DNA from: Silene conica
Lineage: Eukaryota; Streptophyta; Magnoliopsida; Caryophyllales; Caryophyllaceae
DNA length: 64,000 nt
Assembly (NCBI GenBank): GCA_029255685.2
Contig: CM055318.2
Coordinates: 13,025,001 to 13,089,000 of the forward strand
Direction of reading: 5' to 3'
This document shows, in pieces, positions 19,995-32,127 of this stretch (its first letter is position 1; every line of letters begins with the position of its first letter). The translations under genes were made by a program, and so were the position numbers. The notes under the pieces were generated by a model. The model worked only from the letters and a program-made list of their open reading frames with translations, was not told where the DNA came from and made no database searches.

Positions 19995-22900
19995 ATGTCA
20001 TTCCCACTCCACCACCTCCGCCTCGTCCTCATCCTCATCTTCATCCCGCTTATCGCCTCCGTCTCCAACCCAGAAATAACAGCACTCCTCTCAATTAAAT
20101 CCGCCCTCCACGACCCACTCTCCGCCCTCTCTTCCTGGGACCCAACTCTCTCCCCTTCTTCCTCCCCCTGCACCTGGCATGGCATCACCTGCACTTCCAC
20201 TCACGTCACCTCCATCCACCTCCCTTCCCTCCACCTTTCCGGTCCCTTATCTCCCCTCATCTCCTCCCTCACACACCTCACTACTCTCTCCCTTCACTCT
20301 AACTCCCTTAATGGCTCCCTTCCTTCTTCTCTCGCCTCGCTTACCCGCCTCTCCTCCTTATTCCTTCACTCTAACTCTTTCTCAGGTCCCTTCCCGCCTT
20401 CATTCTCTAATCTCTCCTCCCTCGCTGTCCTCGACCTCTCACACAACTCTCTTTCCGGTCCCCTCCCGGATTTGCTACCTCCCTCACTTCGTTTTCTCGA
20501 CTTTTCGTTTAACTCTTTGTCTGGACACATTGCTGATGTTCAGTGGACAGCAGCCATGCGTCTCCAGGTCGTGAATTTGTCCGGTAATAATTTTACCGGA
20601 CAAATTCCCGCCTCTTTCTCTCTTTTACAAGAGTTGAAATACTTGTACTTAGACAGTAACGATTTATCCGGACCCATACCGGCTGCATTGTCTAATTGTA
20701 CGCAGCTTGTGCATTTTAGCGCGGACAGGAATTCACTAGCTGGGGTTCTTCCGGCAGGTATTCCTGCGTTGCCGGAGATTCAGGCTATTTCTTTAGCGAA
20801 TAACCGACTCTCCGGCAATGTCCCCAGCAGTGTTTTCTGTAAGGTGTCGGGTTCGGGTTCTAATTCGAGTTTGAGAGTTATTGATTTGGGGTTGAATGGG
20901 TTTGACGAATTGGGGGATTTGGATAATAGGTGTGTGAGTAATTTACGGGTTTTGGTGCTTAAAGGGAATCAAATCAAGGGTAATTTACCCACTTGGTTGG
21001 GGAATTTGAATACATTGGTTAATTTAGATTTATCGGGTAATTTATTGTCTGGGTTAATTCCTAGAGAGATTGGTAAACTTGTGAATTTGGAGGAGTTGAG
21101 ATTGGGAAATAATTCTTTGACCGGAAATGTGCCTATTGAGATCAAGAACTTGACTTCTTTACAGGTTCTTGATCTTGGTGGGAATCATTTTTCAGGCGTG
21201 TTGCCGGAGTTTTTGGGCGGCATGAGAGGGTTGAAAACAGTCTCCTTTAGCAGGAATCATTTTTTGGGGCCGGTTCCTGTGAGGTTGGGTGGTTTGTCAG
21301 GGCTTGAAGCACTTGACTTGAGTGAGAACAGTTTGAATGGTAGCATACCAGTGGAGTTGATGAGGTTGGGCAACTTGACCACATTAAACCTTGGTGGGAA
21401 CCAGTTTTCGGGTGAGATTCCGGCTACTATTGGGGATCTTGATCAGCTTGCCGTCTTGAACTTGAGTGGAAATGGGTTCTCTGGGAAGTTCCCTGATAGC
21501 TTAGGAAATCTCTATAAGCTAAGTACTTTGGATTTGAGTAAGCAGAATCTAACTGGGGAACTGCCTTCGGAAATTTCGGGTTTGCCTAATTTACAGGTTA
21601 TTGCATTGCAGGAGAACAAATTGAGTGGTGATGTTCCTGAAGGTTTTAGCAGTTTGTTGGGTTTGACTTATGTGAATTTAAGCTCTAATAACTTCAGTGG
21701 TCATATACCATCCACATTGGGTTACCTTAATTCTTTGGTGGTCCTTTCAATGTCCAATAATCATATTTCGGGTTCTATCCCGCCTGAGATCGGGAATTGC
21801 TCCAGTTTACAGGTTCTTGAACTCGGATCGAATTCTCTGACTGGTGAAATCCCGTCAGATGTTTCTCATCTCTCGGGTTTGAGCCGGCTAGATTTAGGGA
21901 GGAATGGCTTGTCTGGTCAAATCCCTGAAGAACTATCCAATTGCTCTGCTCTCAACTCCTTGATTCTTGAGAGAAATAACCTCTCTGGAATCATACCGGT
22001 TTCATTTTCAAACTTGGCCAATCTGACAACACTTGATCTATCAGAAAACGATTTGACCGGTGTGATTCCTGATAATCTCACAGCCATCCCGACGCTGACC
22101 TACTTCAATGTATCGGGAAATAACCTTCAGGGAGAGATACCAAGTGGGCTCGGTTCTAGGTTCACTGACCCGTCATTATATGCTGGTAACCACCACTTGT
22201 GTGGGAAGCCTTTAGCTAAGAGTTGCCCACTAGATAAAGCTGCTAAGAGGCGTCTCACATGGCTGCTAGTCATAGTCCTTGGAGGAACATGCTTATTAGC
22301 ATTTTGCTGTTGCTTTTACGTGTTTAGCCTGGTCAGATGGCGGAAAACCCTAAGAGAAAGCGGGACGAAAGAGAAGAAACGTAGCCCAGCTAGGGCTAGT
22401 TCTGGAACTACAAGTACTGGCCGAGGTAGTAGTGATAGTAGCGGTCCAAAGCTTGTTATGTTCAATAACAAGATCACATTAGCTGAGACTATTGAAGCCA
22501 CTAGAAATTTCGATGAAGAAAATGTCCTTAGCAGGACCAAGTATGGTCTGCTCTTTAAGGCTAGCTACAATGATGGAATGGTTCTCTCAATTAGACGACT
22601 CCCTGACGGGTCACTCGATGAGACCATGTTCAAGAAAGAAGCAGAAGCTCTAGGGAAAGTGAAGCACCGTAACCTCACAGTCCTTCGTGGGTACTACGCT
22701 GGTCCACCCGACCTAAGGCTGTTGGTGTACGATTACATGCCTAATGGAAACCTCGCCACTCTCCTACAAGAAGCGAGTCACCAAGACGGTCATGTCCTTA
22801 ATTGGCCTATGAGGCACCTAATTGCGTTGGGGATTGCTCGTGGTCTAGCATTTTTGCATACATCTCAACTGGTACACGGTGACGTAAAGCCTCAAACCGT

Positions 22901-23396
22901 GCTATTTGATGCTGATTTTGAGGCACATTTATCCGATTTTGGGCTAGACAAGCTCATGGTCACAACCCCAGCCGAGCCCTCCACGTCATCAACCTCAGTC
23001 GGTACACTAGGCTACGTCTCACCCGAGGGAGGTGGTACCGGAGTTGTGACAAAGGAATCAGATGTCTATAGCTTTGGCATCGTCTTACTCGAGCTTCTAA
23101 CAGGAAAAAGACCTGTAATGTTCACTCAAGATGAGGATATAGTCAAGTGGGTCAAAAGGCAACTCCAACGGGGTCAAGTCACAGAACTCCTAGAACCGGG
23201 ATTACTCGAACTAGACCCGGAATCCTCAGAATGGGAAGAATTCTTATTAGGCATTAAAGTAGGGTTGCTATGTACTGCACCAGACCCTCAGGACAGACCC
23301 AATATGTCCGACATCGTGTTTATGCTAGAGGGTTGTCGAGTTGGACCCGATATCCCCTCATCGACTGACCCAACCTCGCACCATTCACCCGTTTAA
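19995..23396 (+). CDS. LRR receptor-like kinase, MUSTACHES / At4g36180 type, probably a pseudokinase
   Basis: One uninterrupted exon of 1133 codons. Signal peptide at residues 1-22; LRR N-cap (about 27-67, paired Cys 'CTWHGITC'); roughly 25 LRRs with GxIP turns (about 70-730); transmembrane helix (about 757-780, rich in Cys, Leu, Val); Ser/Gly/Thr-rich juxtamembrane; kinase domain (about 833-1115). It matches, from memory, the Arabidopsis MUSTACHES/MUSTACHES-LIKE pair (stomatal guard-cell wall patterning). Kinase hallmarks are altered: the VAIK lysine position is Arg867 ('LSIRRL'), the Gly-rich loop is degenerate, HRD is HGD (Asp963 kept), the catalytic-loop Asn is Thr968 ('VKPQTVLF'), and DFG (981-983) is kept. 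Arg for Lys is, as I recall, family-wide; the Thr is unusual. Plasma-membrane location is expected. The start is supported by the signal peptide. Confidence 0.92.
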   Translation: MSFPLHHLRLVLILIFIPLIASVSNPEITALLSIKSALHDPLSALSSWDPTLSPSSSPCTWHGITCTSTHVTSIHLPSLHLSGPLSPLISSLTHLTTLSLHSNSLNGSLPSSLASLTRLSSLFLHSNSFSGPFPPSFSNLSSLAVLDLSHNSLSGPLPDLLPPSLRFLDFSFNSLSGHIADVQWTAAMRLQVVNLSGNNFTGQIPASFSLLQELKYLYLDSNDLSGPIPAALSNCTQLVHFSADRNSLAGVLPAGIPALPEIQAISLANNRLSGNVPSSVFCKVSGSGSNSSLRVIDLGLNGFDELGDLDNRCVSNLRVLVLKGNQIKGNLPTWLGNLNTLVNLDLSGNLLSGLIPREIGKLVNLEELRLGNNSLTGNVPIEIKNLTSLQVLDLGGNHFSGVLPEFLGGMRGLKTVSFSRNHFLGPVPVRLGGLSGLEALDLSENSLNGSIPVELMRLGNLTTLNLGGNQFSGEIPATIGDLDQLAVLNLSGNGFSGKFPDSLGNLYKLSTLDLSKQNLTGELPSEISGLPNLQVIALQENKLSGDVPEGFSSLLGLTYVNLSSNNFSGHIPSTLGYLNSLVVLSMSNNHISGSIPPEIGNCSSLQVLELGSNSLTGEIPSDVSHLSGLSRLDLGRNGLSGQIPEELSNCSALNSLILERNNLSGIIPVSFSNLANLTTLDLSENDLTGVIPDNLTAIPTLTYFNVSGNNLQGEIPSGLGSRFTDPSLYAGNHHLCGKPLAKSCPLDKAAKRRLTWLLVIVLGGTCLLAFCCCFYVFSLVRWRKTLRESGTKEKKRSPARASSGTTSTGRGSSDSSGPKLVMFNNKITLAETIEATRNFDEENVLSRTKYGLLFKASYNDGMVLSIRRLPDGSLDETMFKKEAEALGKVKHRNLTVLRGYYAGPPDLRLLVYDYMPNGNLATLLQEASHQDGHVLNWPMRHLIALGIARGLAFLHTSQLVHGDVKPQTVLFDADFEAHLSDFGLDKLMVTTPAEPSTSSTSVGTLGYVSPEGGGTGVVTKESDVYSFGIVLLELLTGKRPVMFTQDEDIVKWVKRQLQRGQVTELLEPGLLELDPESSEWEEFLLGIKVGLLCTAPDPQDRPNMSDIVFMLEGCRVGPDIPSSTDPTSHHSPV

Positions 23397-24292
23397 ACAC
23401 GCGCGTTAACCCAAGGTTGAAACCGATGCGTTAATTTTGAATATTTAATTTTGATTTTAAAAATAGTGTAGTTGTATGTTGTAATGTTGTATGATGAATT
23501 AAATGATTGTAGACAGTAGTATGAATATTTTTCAACTTTTTTCCCGTGAGTTATGGATTATGGTTGGTGTGTTATCTATTTTTGAAGGTAGTTTATTTCG
23601 TGGGGCATTAAAATCCGGCTCAAAGTTTGGGTCCACATGTGTAAAGTAAGGATCAAATAAATGCAAGTTTTTCAATCTTGACAGTCAACGAGAGGGACCT
23701 ATTGAGTGGGTAACTTAAATTGTGGGACCAATTATTCTGTTTCCCGCCAAATGACAAAAAAACCTACTGATTTGGTCACGTGGCGATAAATATAGCCGTT
23801 GTGTTTCAATAGTGTCGGACTTTAATTTGGTCAGGGAGACATCTTGCCAAGGTGGTATTAGGCTAAATTACAATTTTTGGTGTCCCAACCTGGTCCGTCA
23901 GGAAAGGACCGGTAAAGACGCTCGTCTTTATTAAAGAACGGTCTGTTTTACTTATGACGGTCAGAAGTTTGTGACCTTTCACAAGTCACAAGTTACAACC
24001 CTTCATAATTGTCATCCTCACTTGTCTTCCACTTGCAAAGATTTAATCTGTCACAAGTAAGAATATTTGATTAAAGAAAGAGTTTTATTTTATATTTATA
24101 ATTATTATAATTATAAATTTTTTGGATTTTTCCTAATTCTTTTGTAACCTTCTCGCTCGCCTTCGCTAATTATTGCCCCCTAAATTTAAAAACGAACTTC
24201 GCGATTGTTTCGAGACCAGGTTTCAACGATATTGGCTTTTGCAAATTACGAAATAAAAAGGACAGATATGCATAACCTTAGTATAAATAAAA
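23397..24292. other. Kinase 3' flank and spacer
   Basis: The first 150 bases are AT-rich, probably 3' UTR. Around 23930-24060, 'tgtgacctttcacaagtcac' and 'aatctgtcacaagtaag' suggest another short MITE remnant. Nothing else recognised. Confidence 0.4.
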
Positions 24293-24663
24293 CTAGTTTT
24301 ACTCCCGTGCAAAAAAATGCACAGGTCGATTTTACAACTATAATATATTGAGCTTATAACATAATTTTCATTTTATCGGCAATTAAATTAAAAAGATATA
24401 TGAGCCAAAATTAAATTAGATAATTGCACCAACTTTGAATTAAATTAAAATGTAATAATAAATTAATAATGAATAAATACATTTTGTTGTATAGTTTTTA
24501 TTAAGTTTAGATCTACCTAATTAATGGAAGAGATGGTAATTAAATCAATAGAGGAAGGTGGAGGTCCCTACACAAAGGAAAAAGAAAATTAATTTTTTTC
24601 ATTTTAATAAATTAAGAATCAATCAAATCTCTTTAAATTCTATTTATTTTTATAGTATAGAGA
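24293..24663 (-). mobile_element. Non-autonomous Helitron (short)
   Basis: Read on the minus strand: 5' TCTCTATACTATAAAAAT (24663), 3' hairpin CCTGTGCA..TGCACGGG and final CTAG (24293-24296) beside T. It is the same terminal type as 7805-8397, 371 bp. Confidence 0.72.
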
Positions 24664-24952
24664 TTTCTAAATGACTTAGATGAAATGGTGGCTTTACAAA
24701 ATTACAAATTTTCATTTCAAACCGTCATTATTCATGTTAAGCGTAAGACAGCTCAAATACATACAAAATCACCCCACTTATCAGCTAGAAAATGATATTT
24801 TTTTTGTCTTTATTACTCCACTTGTCAGTATTTATCCCATTTTAAATTTAAGACAGATAATACCGGTCTTAATCAAAACTTACTATTACAAAATAGTCGC
24901 TTCCCATAAACTACAATAGTTCTCCCGTACGACGGTCTCACCTGTGTTTTTT
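24664..24952. other. Spacer, nothing recognised
   Basis: AT-rich; short frames only. A 'aatttaagacagataatacc' phrase near 24843 recalls the MITE family of this window. Confidence 0.35.
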
Positions 24953-25110
24953 TTTGCAAAATGTGTCCATTTTGTGGTAAAATGTGACCACTTTTTGATA
25001 AATAGTGACCACTTTTCAAAAATAAGTCATTTTTTGAACAATAAAGGTGGTCACTATTTAATCAACAGTGGTCACTACTTATCAAAATGTGGTCACTTTT
25101 CTACTGGTCG
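24953..25110. repeat. GTGACCAC / GTGGTCAC repeat cluster
   Basis: 'gtgaccacttttt.a' occurs twice (24984, 25007) and its reverse 'gtggtcacta' three times (25048, 25070, 25091), so the cluster can fold on itself. A related but looser 'tttgtgaccat/tttgtgatca' set occurs at 26150-26225. Confidence 0.7.
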
Positions 25111-25131
25111 CATATACAACTATCGTAAAGT

Positions 25132-25213
25132 AAAATTTGTGCATAAACTATGATAAACGCTCCATTATTACAAAAATTTGTGCATAAACTATGATAAACG
25201 CTCCATTATTACA
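25132..25213. repeat. Tandem duplication, 41-bp unit x2
   Basis: Two identical adjacent copies containing 'gcataaactatgataaacgc' (25132-25172, 25173-25213). Confidence 0.92.
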
Positions 25214-27185
25214 ATCTATTTCATTTATTAGTGGAGAATTATAAAATGTGTGTAGAAGTGATTATAAGGATTTGAAGGCAGTAAAAATGGAAGAAAGAAT
25301 AGATAATTAGGAAGCGACAAATGAGGAAGCAAGTGATAAAGCGTGGAAGTGCGAGAAAGCATTAAATGGGAAAGACATAGGGAAATGGACAACTTGAAGC
25401 TAAAGCTGACAGTGTTACCGTTAATGCCTAGGTCTTAATAATAAGGGAGACTACTTAATTAGCAAGGACAATACTCCATTACTAGTAATTAAGTGTGATT
25501 TGGAAGCAGTTGTACGTTTTATCAACATATAGCCATATGTAATTTCATTGCTTTCAAGGTTTTCAACTCCTTAATTAACTATCAACTCTACCAAGCCTTC
25601 TTCCTATGGTTTCATGCATAATCTGTGTATGTGTAGTGTAGTTCTCAATTTAGACAATTAGACGGATTTATCCGTCTTAAACTTAAAATGGGTTGAGTAT
25701 TTAGAATAAAACAAAAGTAGAAGGCATACAAAAATGTTTATTTTATATGGACAAATGAGATGATAATTAACCCATTTAGACTTTAGAGTTGTTAATTTTC
25801 AATTCTTTTCAACTAATACTTTAACGTTATTTTTTAATTGTTATGTTTCATTTCAAACTTTATGTATTATTGCCAAATTTACTTTAAATTTTATATTTTC
25901 ACTTTACTTGAGAAAATGTGATGTCTTTTTTTTAACTACAAAATAAAATAACACATAAGCTCTTTTTATTAGATGACTTTTTTGACAAAATTGTATCAAA
26001 ACGCTACAAAAAATTTGTTTTAAAACTCATATGAATCTTATCAAGTCTTGTCTTAAGACCATTTCAAAGCAAAATTATGAGGATGGTCATGACTTTGTTT
26101 GATCACGGTTAATGAGATAATTAAGCTGATTAATTGATGATTATTTTGCTAATTTGTGATCATATGTTCAATCAAGGTCAATTTGTGATCATTGTTGAAC
26201 ATTTGTGACCATATTTGTGACCACTATGTGTACAATTCTTATTAGTTCAAGAACAAAAAACAATAAAATGATTGGTAACAGAGAGGTTTGGTGGGGTAAA
26301 AAATGTGATAAATGATTGTAAATGTTGGAAAGTGGAAAGATGATTAGGTTGATGACGTATGTCGTGACCTTCTGCTTGGGAGGACAAAATTAAGTCAAGG
26401 TAAATAATGTGAGATTAAAAGTAATATCGGGTCACGTCCTAATTATCATGACAACTACTTAGGGTTGGGATTGTCTAAGACTCACTTGTCTCAAGATTAT
26501 TAATGCACCTTTAAGAATCAAAATGGTGAGTTGGGTGATGGGTCTTAGCATCGAGGTTGTTACCAAAAACTTTCTTTTAGAAAGTCTTCTATTGCATTTA
26601 AAAATTTGTTCTTATTTTTAAAAACATGTTCTAAATAAGAATCAAACTCGTAACTATTGGAAAATGAACAATCAATTAATATAGCTCTGTAAAATGTGAA
26701 AACTCATTTAACATTATTCGTTTTATAGTTTTTTTCCATCTAAGAACTTTATATAAAGTTCTTCTCATCTATTGTGAACAAAAGTTCTTAAAAATTGAAA
26801 TTGGTGTATTTTGATGTAACATGTGATTGATGTGAAGAACTTTATATAAAGTTCCACTCTTGCTAATTTGTTATTGTTCTTATACTCTTGTCAAAGCTTG
26901 GGTGATTTTAGTAATAAATGCATCTTCAAAATTGAAATGGAATTAGTTATACCCTTATAGTCTTATACTCATGTAAGTCTAACACTTTAGAAACTTTTAT
27001 TATATCTATATTGCTTAGATTTGATTTAGAATTATCGCGAAATTTATATATTATTCATCAAATTCACCTTAATTTTACTTTTCTATTTACCTTTTTTTCT
27101 ACCAAAAAAATGACATATGATATTCACCCATTGTATAATTATTCTTCAAGTGGAGTCATGACTCACCCAAAATCTTAAATTAAAT
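25214..27185. other. Intergenic, nothing gene-like
   Basis: AT-rich. Near 25660 'agacggatttatccgtctta' is another fragment of the ACGGATAT MITE family. At 26748-26765 and 26838-26855 'gaactttatataaagttc' is a repeated 18-base palindrome. No coding seen. Confidence 0.45.
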
Positions 27186-27430
27186 TGAAAGAATATCGTT
27201 AAGCATATTCTTAATATTTGTTATGATTGTGTAAATAATTTCCTTATCATATAATATTTGTATTTAGGATAGTGCATAATATGGTTGCCTTAGTTGTAGA
27301 AGATAACGTAGGAAAGAAAAGATTGGGTACAATACTCTGGCTGTATATATATATATATGACGATATTGATTGAATAAGATTATCAAGAATAAACTTCATC
27401 ACCAATCCCTCCTGTTTATGAAATTTCTCA
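27186..27430 (+). repeat. Copia 5' LTR
   Basis: Starts TGAAAGAATATC and ends TTTCTCA. Its first 113 bases match 32015-32127 and its remainder matches 36388-36513. A (TA)n run in this copy (27345-27358) is longer than in the 3' copy. Confidence 0.95.
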
Positions 27431-27443
27431 TGGTATCGAGAGC
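27431..27443 (+). promoter_or_regulatory. Primer binding site (tRNA-Met type)
   Basis: TGGTATCGAGAGC abuts the 5' LTR. It differs by an added base from the usual plant copia TGGTATCAGAGC, complementary to initiator tRNA-Met. Confidence 0.85.
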
Positions 27444-27520
27444 AGACATCGATCCAAACACAAATTAAAAAAAAAAACAAATCAGACAAAACGAAAATCC
27501 AAAAATCCAGCAACTTCATC

Positions 27521-30500
27521 ATGACAGGTGAAGATGCAAAACACAAAGGAATTGGGGGTATTCCAAAGACGATTCTCATAACCTCGCCTCTCTACCTTCA
27601 TCCTTCTGAAAGTCCCAATCTAAATGTTACGCAAATCATCTTTAATGGTAACAATTACGATATGTGGGTTGATGCCGTTAAAAATGGTTTTGATGCCAAA
27701 AACAAATTGGCTTTTATTGAAGGAAGGGTTAAGAAACCCGATAGCAGTGAGGAGGAAGACAGCCTTGAGTTGGTAGCATGGAGGCAGTGCAACGCTATGC
27801 TAAGGGCGTGGCTTAGGAATGTGATCGATCCGAAGTTGCACCCAAGTATAACTTTTTCCCAACCTATTGAGGATGTGTGGGAAGAGTTGCGTGAAAGGTA
27901 TGCAGCAGGAAATGCTCCAAGGGTTCATCAACTAAAAAATGAGTTGAATGGATGTAAACAAGGCAGAGACTCAGTAGTGGAATATTACATGAGACTGAAG
28001 ACAATCTAGGATGAGTTATCTAATTACAGCAAAGTCAAATACTGCACTTGTGGAACAGCAGCGACAATAGCAAAGGAACGAGAGGATGAAAAGGTACATC
28101 AGTTTCTAATGGGTTTAGATTCGAAATTATATAACAATATACGAACTAACCTGTTAATGGAGGAACCAATTGCCACGTTATCTCGCGCTTATGCTCTGAT
28201 TTTGAAGGAAGAACGACATGCTTCCGTGACCAAAGTCAAGGAGGAACGTAATGATGCAGCCATGGCTGCAAGGACCTATGGAGGAGGCAAGGGCAGAGTT
28301 GCGAATTCAAGGAACGGGCAGGATGAAGATGACGTGCCGCCACAGTGCAATCATTGTGGTAAATGTTACCATACGGAGGACAATTGTTATGACAAACATG
28401 GCTATGAGGTGGTGAAGGCACGTGAACGGGGGCGTGGTAGAAGAGGAGGCACCGGTCGTGGGCAAGGCAGCAGAGGACGAGGAAGAGGCCGCAGCCAGAA
28501 CAGTCACCAGGCTAACGCAGTCGGAAGTTCATCAGGAAGCAAGAACGAATGGGGAACTGGGGAAATCGAACTGGCCATTCACTGATGCTAAGATCGAAAG
28601 ATTAAGGACCTTGCTAGGTGAAAGCCCAGATGGTAATGATAAGCAACTACAAGGTATGAAAATAACTAAAAATATAGAATGGTTGATTGACAGCAGAGCC
28701 TCACATCATATGACGGGAAGACGAGAAATCCTAGAAAATATTTGGATTGAGGACTTGTCAACTGTGAGCCTACCGGATGGGAGACGGGTTAAAGCAAACG
28801 TTCATGGCGAAATAAGATTAAGCACGAATTTTATTTTAAGGGATGTTTTATTCGTACCTACCCTTACTTGTGACCTCATCTCTGTAAAACAACTCATCAA
28901 TGAAAATAATTGTGTAGTAATTTTTCATTCCAACTATTGTGAAATGCAGGACCGGACTACGAGGATGACGATTGGACGGGGTGAGCATCGAGAAGGGGTA
29001 TACTATTATCAACCGACTGGAGTGTTCTTGCGAGTCAAGCTATTGTTTCAAATGAGACTCGGTTGTGGCATAAAAGGCTAGGACACCCGTCTAAAAGTAT
29101 TTTTTCTCTTTTTTCTAATCTCGTTGGACAAACTTTGCATTGGTCTTCAGACGATGTTTGTGACTCGTGTTGTAGAGCAAAACAAATCCGTGTTTCGTTT
29201 AAGCTTAATAATAAAAGATCTGATGGTTTATTTGGTTTAATACATTGTGACATTTGGGGCAAGTATCGGGTGGCTAGTTTGACCCGTGCACATTATTTTT
29301 TGACTATTTTTGACGACCATAGTAGGGGAGTGTGGGTATACCTCATGAAACAAAAAAGTGAGGCAGGTGATTTGATGAGAACGTTCTGTCAAATGGTCAA
29401 AACCCAATTCAATACATGTCTCAAAATTATCCAAAGCGATAATGGAACGGAATTATTGTCATGGCAAATGGAAAGTTATTATGCAGAAAATGGGATTTTA
29501 TTTCAAATTAGTAACGTTGATACGCCCCAACAAAATGGCCGGGTCGAAAGAAAACACCGTCACATACTTGAGAAAGCAAGGGCATTGCGTTTTCAAGGAG
29601 GGTTACCTATATGTTTTTGGGGTGAATGCATAATGACCGTTGCATATTTGATAAATCGCACTCCCACGCCTTTGTTAAATGGGAAAACACCTTATGAAAT
29701 ATTATATAAGAAGGAACCCAAATTCGACAATCTCAAAGTCTTAGGATGCTTATGTTATGCGCATAACAAAGATAAACCACGAGATAAATTTGGAGAACGA
29801 GGGAAGCGTTGTATTTTCATAGGGTACCCCCATAGCAAGAAAGGGTGGAAGGTGTATGACTTACGAGAAAAACGCGTCTTTGTGTCTCGTGATGTAGTTT
29901 TCTATGAAAATGTATGCCTATATTTGGTTCCCATTGGTGAAAACGTCTCACAACAAGGGAACATTGATACACCAGCCTATACCACCATCAGTACTGGGGA
30001 GTTTTTCGAGCCTAATACCCTTGATAATGTACCCCATGTTGTGAGGGGGAGTGGCGAAAATGGCGAAACAGAGGAGCAGCCACTTAGCATAGAAGCAATA
30101 CATAAACAAGAGAATGTGACAGGAATAGAAAACGGGGCAGTAAGGACAATTGCAGAGACTGAGACTGATAATGCAGAAACTGATATTATGCTCAATCAGA
30201 CACCCACAAATGATGGGGAAATAGGGAAAGATCAGATGGTTACCATGACTGAACAGGGGAGACTTGGTCGCGGAGCTCGGGAAAAATTTCAGCCAGCTTG
30301 GAAGAAGGACTACTACTGCAAATCAACGAAGATAGTTACCCAAAACTCGAATGCTCATCCAGTCCAAACAGATTCCTCACGGTCAGGTACGCGTTACCCT
30401 TTAGTTGATTATGTTATTACGGACTGTTTCTCTGAATCCCACAGAGCGTTTTTAGCAACCATTGACAAAAATCAAGAGCCAGCACACTACAATGAAGCTG

Positions 30501-32007
30501 CAAAGGATAAGAGGTGGCAAGATGCAATGAATAAGGAGATTGGAGCTCTAGAAAAGAATGCGACGTGGGAGATGGTTTCGTTACCCAAAGGCAAGAAACC
30601 CATCGGGTGTAAGTGGGTATATAAGATCAAGTATCGGGCAAATGGCAAAGTGGAGCGATACAAGGCAAGACTTGTGGCTCAAGGATTTACCCAAGTGGAA
30701 GGAGTGGATTTTCACGAAACCTATGCGCCGGTAGCAAAGATGACAAGTGTACGATGTATGTTAGCCGTAGCCGTGATAAAAGGATGGATCATTGAACAAT
30801 TGGACGTGAACAACGCATTCCAACATGGAGATCTTGAAGAGGAAGTGTACATGAAAGTGCCGTAGGAGTTCGAAAGGAAAGCAGGAAACAGAGTATGCAA
30901 ACTGTTAAAATCCATCTATGGTTTGAAGCAAGCTTCGAGGAATTGGTTTGCTAAACTGACAACTTCAATGAAAGCTTATGGGTTCGTGCAATCGCTAGCT
31001 GATTACTCGTTGTTCACGTATAATAAGGACGAAATATTCATCGGAGTGCTAGTGCATGTGGACGACATGGTTGTTGTTAGCAATGACAGTGGAGCTTGTG
31101 CAAATTTCAAGAGATTTCTGGACAACAGTTTTGGAATAAAAGATTTGGGACAACTTAAATACTTTCTAGGGATAGAAGTGGCACATAATAAAAATGGGTT
31201 GTTCCTCAATCAAAGAAAGTATGCAATGAATATCATAGAAGAAACAGGAATGGGGGGCGCAAAAACTGCATACACACCTATTCAGCCGCGGCACAATCTG
31301 ACATTAGCAAGAGGATATGTTCTGAAAGATATAAGGAAGTACAGTCGCCTCGTCGGAAGGTTGGTGTACTTGACTATAACAAGGTCAGACCTTGTGTACG
31401 CTGTTCATACACTGTCACAGTTCATAAACGAACCAAGAAAGGAGCACTGGGAGGCGGCATTGCGAGTTGTACGATACCTCAAAAGGAACCCAAGTAAGGG
31501 GATAACATTAAAGAAGGGCACGGACTTGCAACTGAAAGGGTATTGCAATTCAGACTATGCGAGTTGTCCGTTGACAAGAAGGTCTTTAAGTGGTTATTTT
31601 GTTTCGATAGGGCAGTCACCGATTTCATGGAGGGCAAAGAAGCAAGTGACGGTAGCCAAATCGACAGCGGAGGCGGAATATAGAGGAATGGGAGCAGCTA
31701 CTAGTGAGTTAATATGGATTAAAGCTTTCCTTGCATCACTGGGTATGTTCCACACGGAACCAATGCAATTGTATTGTGATAACCAAGCCGCTTTGCATAT
31801 AGCAAGGAATCCCGTTTTTCATGATCAAAACACATTGAGATAGATTGTCATTTTGTACGTCAACATTTAATCTCAAAGACAATCAATACATCTCATATTA
31901 GAAGCAAAGAACAGATAGCGGACTTGTTCACTAAGGCACTCGGAGGGGAAACTTACGACCATCTACAGTTCAAGTTGGGACTCGGGTTACCAAGTGCTCC
32001 AACTTGA
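27521..32007 (+). pseudogene. Copia gag-pol polyprotein, broken
   Basis: Domains in order: gag (27521-28585, UBN2-type, zinc knuckle 'CNHCGKCYHTEDNC'), RG-rich linker, protease, integrase ('HKRLGHPS', core with 'DNGTE' and '[11 protein letters not shown]'), reverse transcriptase ('KARLVAQG', '[10 protein letters not shown]', 'HVDDM') and RNase H ('STAEAEYRG', 'LYCDNQAAL', 'LFTKAL'). Breaks: stop at 28007-28009 within gag; a frameshift near 28560; protease DSG changed to DSR near 28695; a further frameshift before 29060; stop at 30863-30865 in RT; frameshift near 31835. The RT box reads HVDD rather than YVDD. The element therefore cannot encode a full polyprotein and would depend on relatives to move. 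Confidence 0.93.
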
Positions 32008-32014
32008 GGGGGAG
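32004..32014 (+). promoter_or_regulatory. Copia polypurine tract
   Basis: TTGAGGGGGAG lies directly before the 3' LTR start (TGAAAGAATATT, 32015). It is the priming site for plus-strand DNA. Confidence 0.88.
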
Positions 32015-32127
32015 TGAAAGAATATTGTTAAGGATATTCTTAATATTTGTTATGATTGTGTAAATAATTTCCTTATCATATAATATTTGTATTTAGGATA
32101 GTGCATAATATGGTTGCCTTAGTTGTA
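32015..32127 (+). repeat. Copia 3' LTR, left part
   Basis: Matches 27186-27298 of the 5' LTR with few differences and ends in TTGTA (32123-32127), which is duplicated at 36383-36387. Confidence 0.95.
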
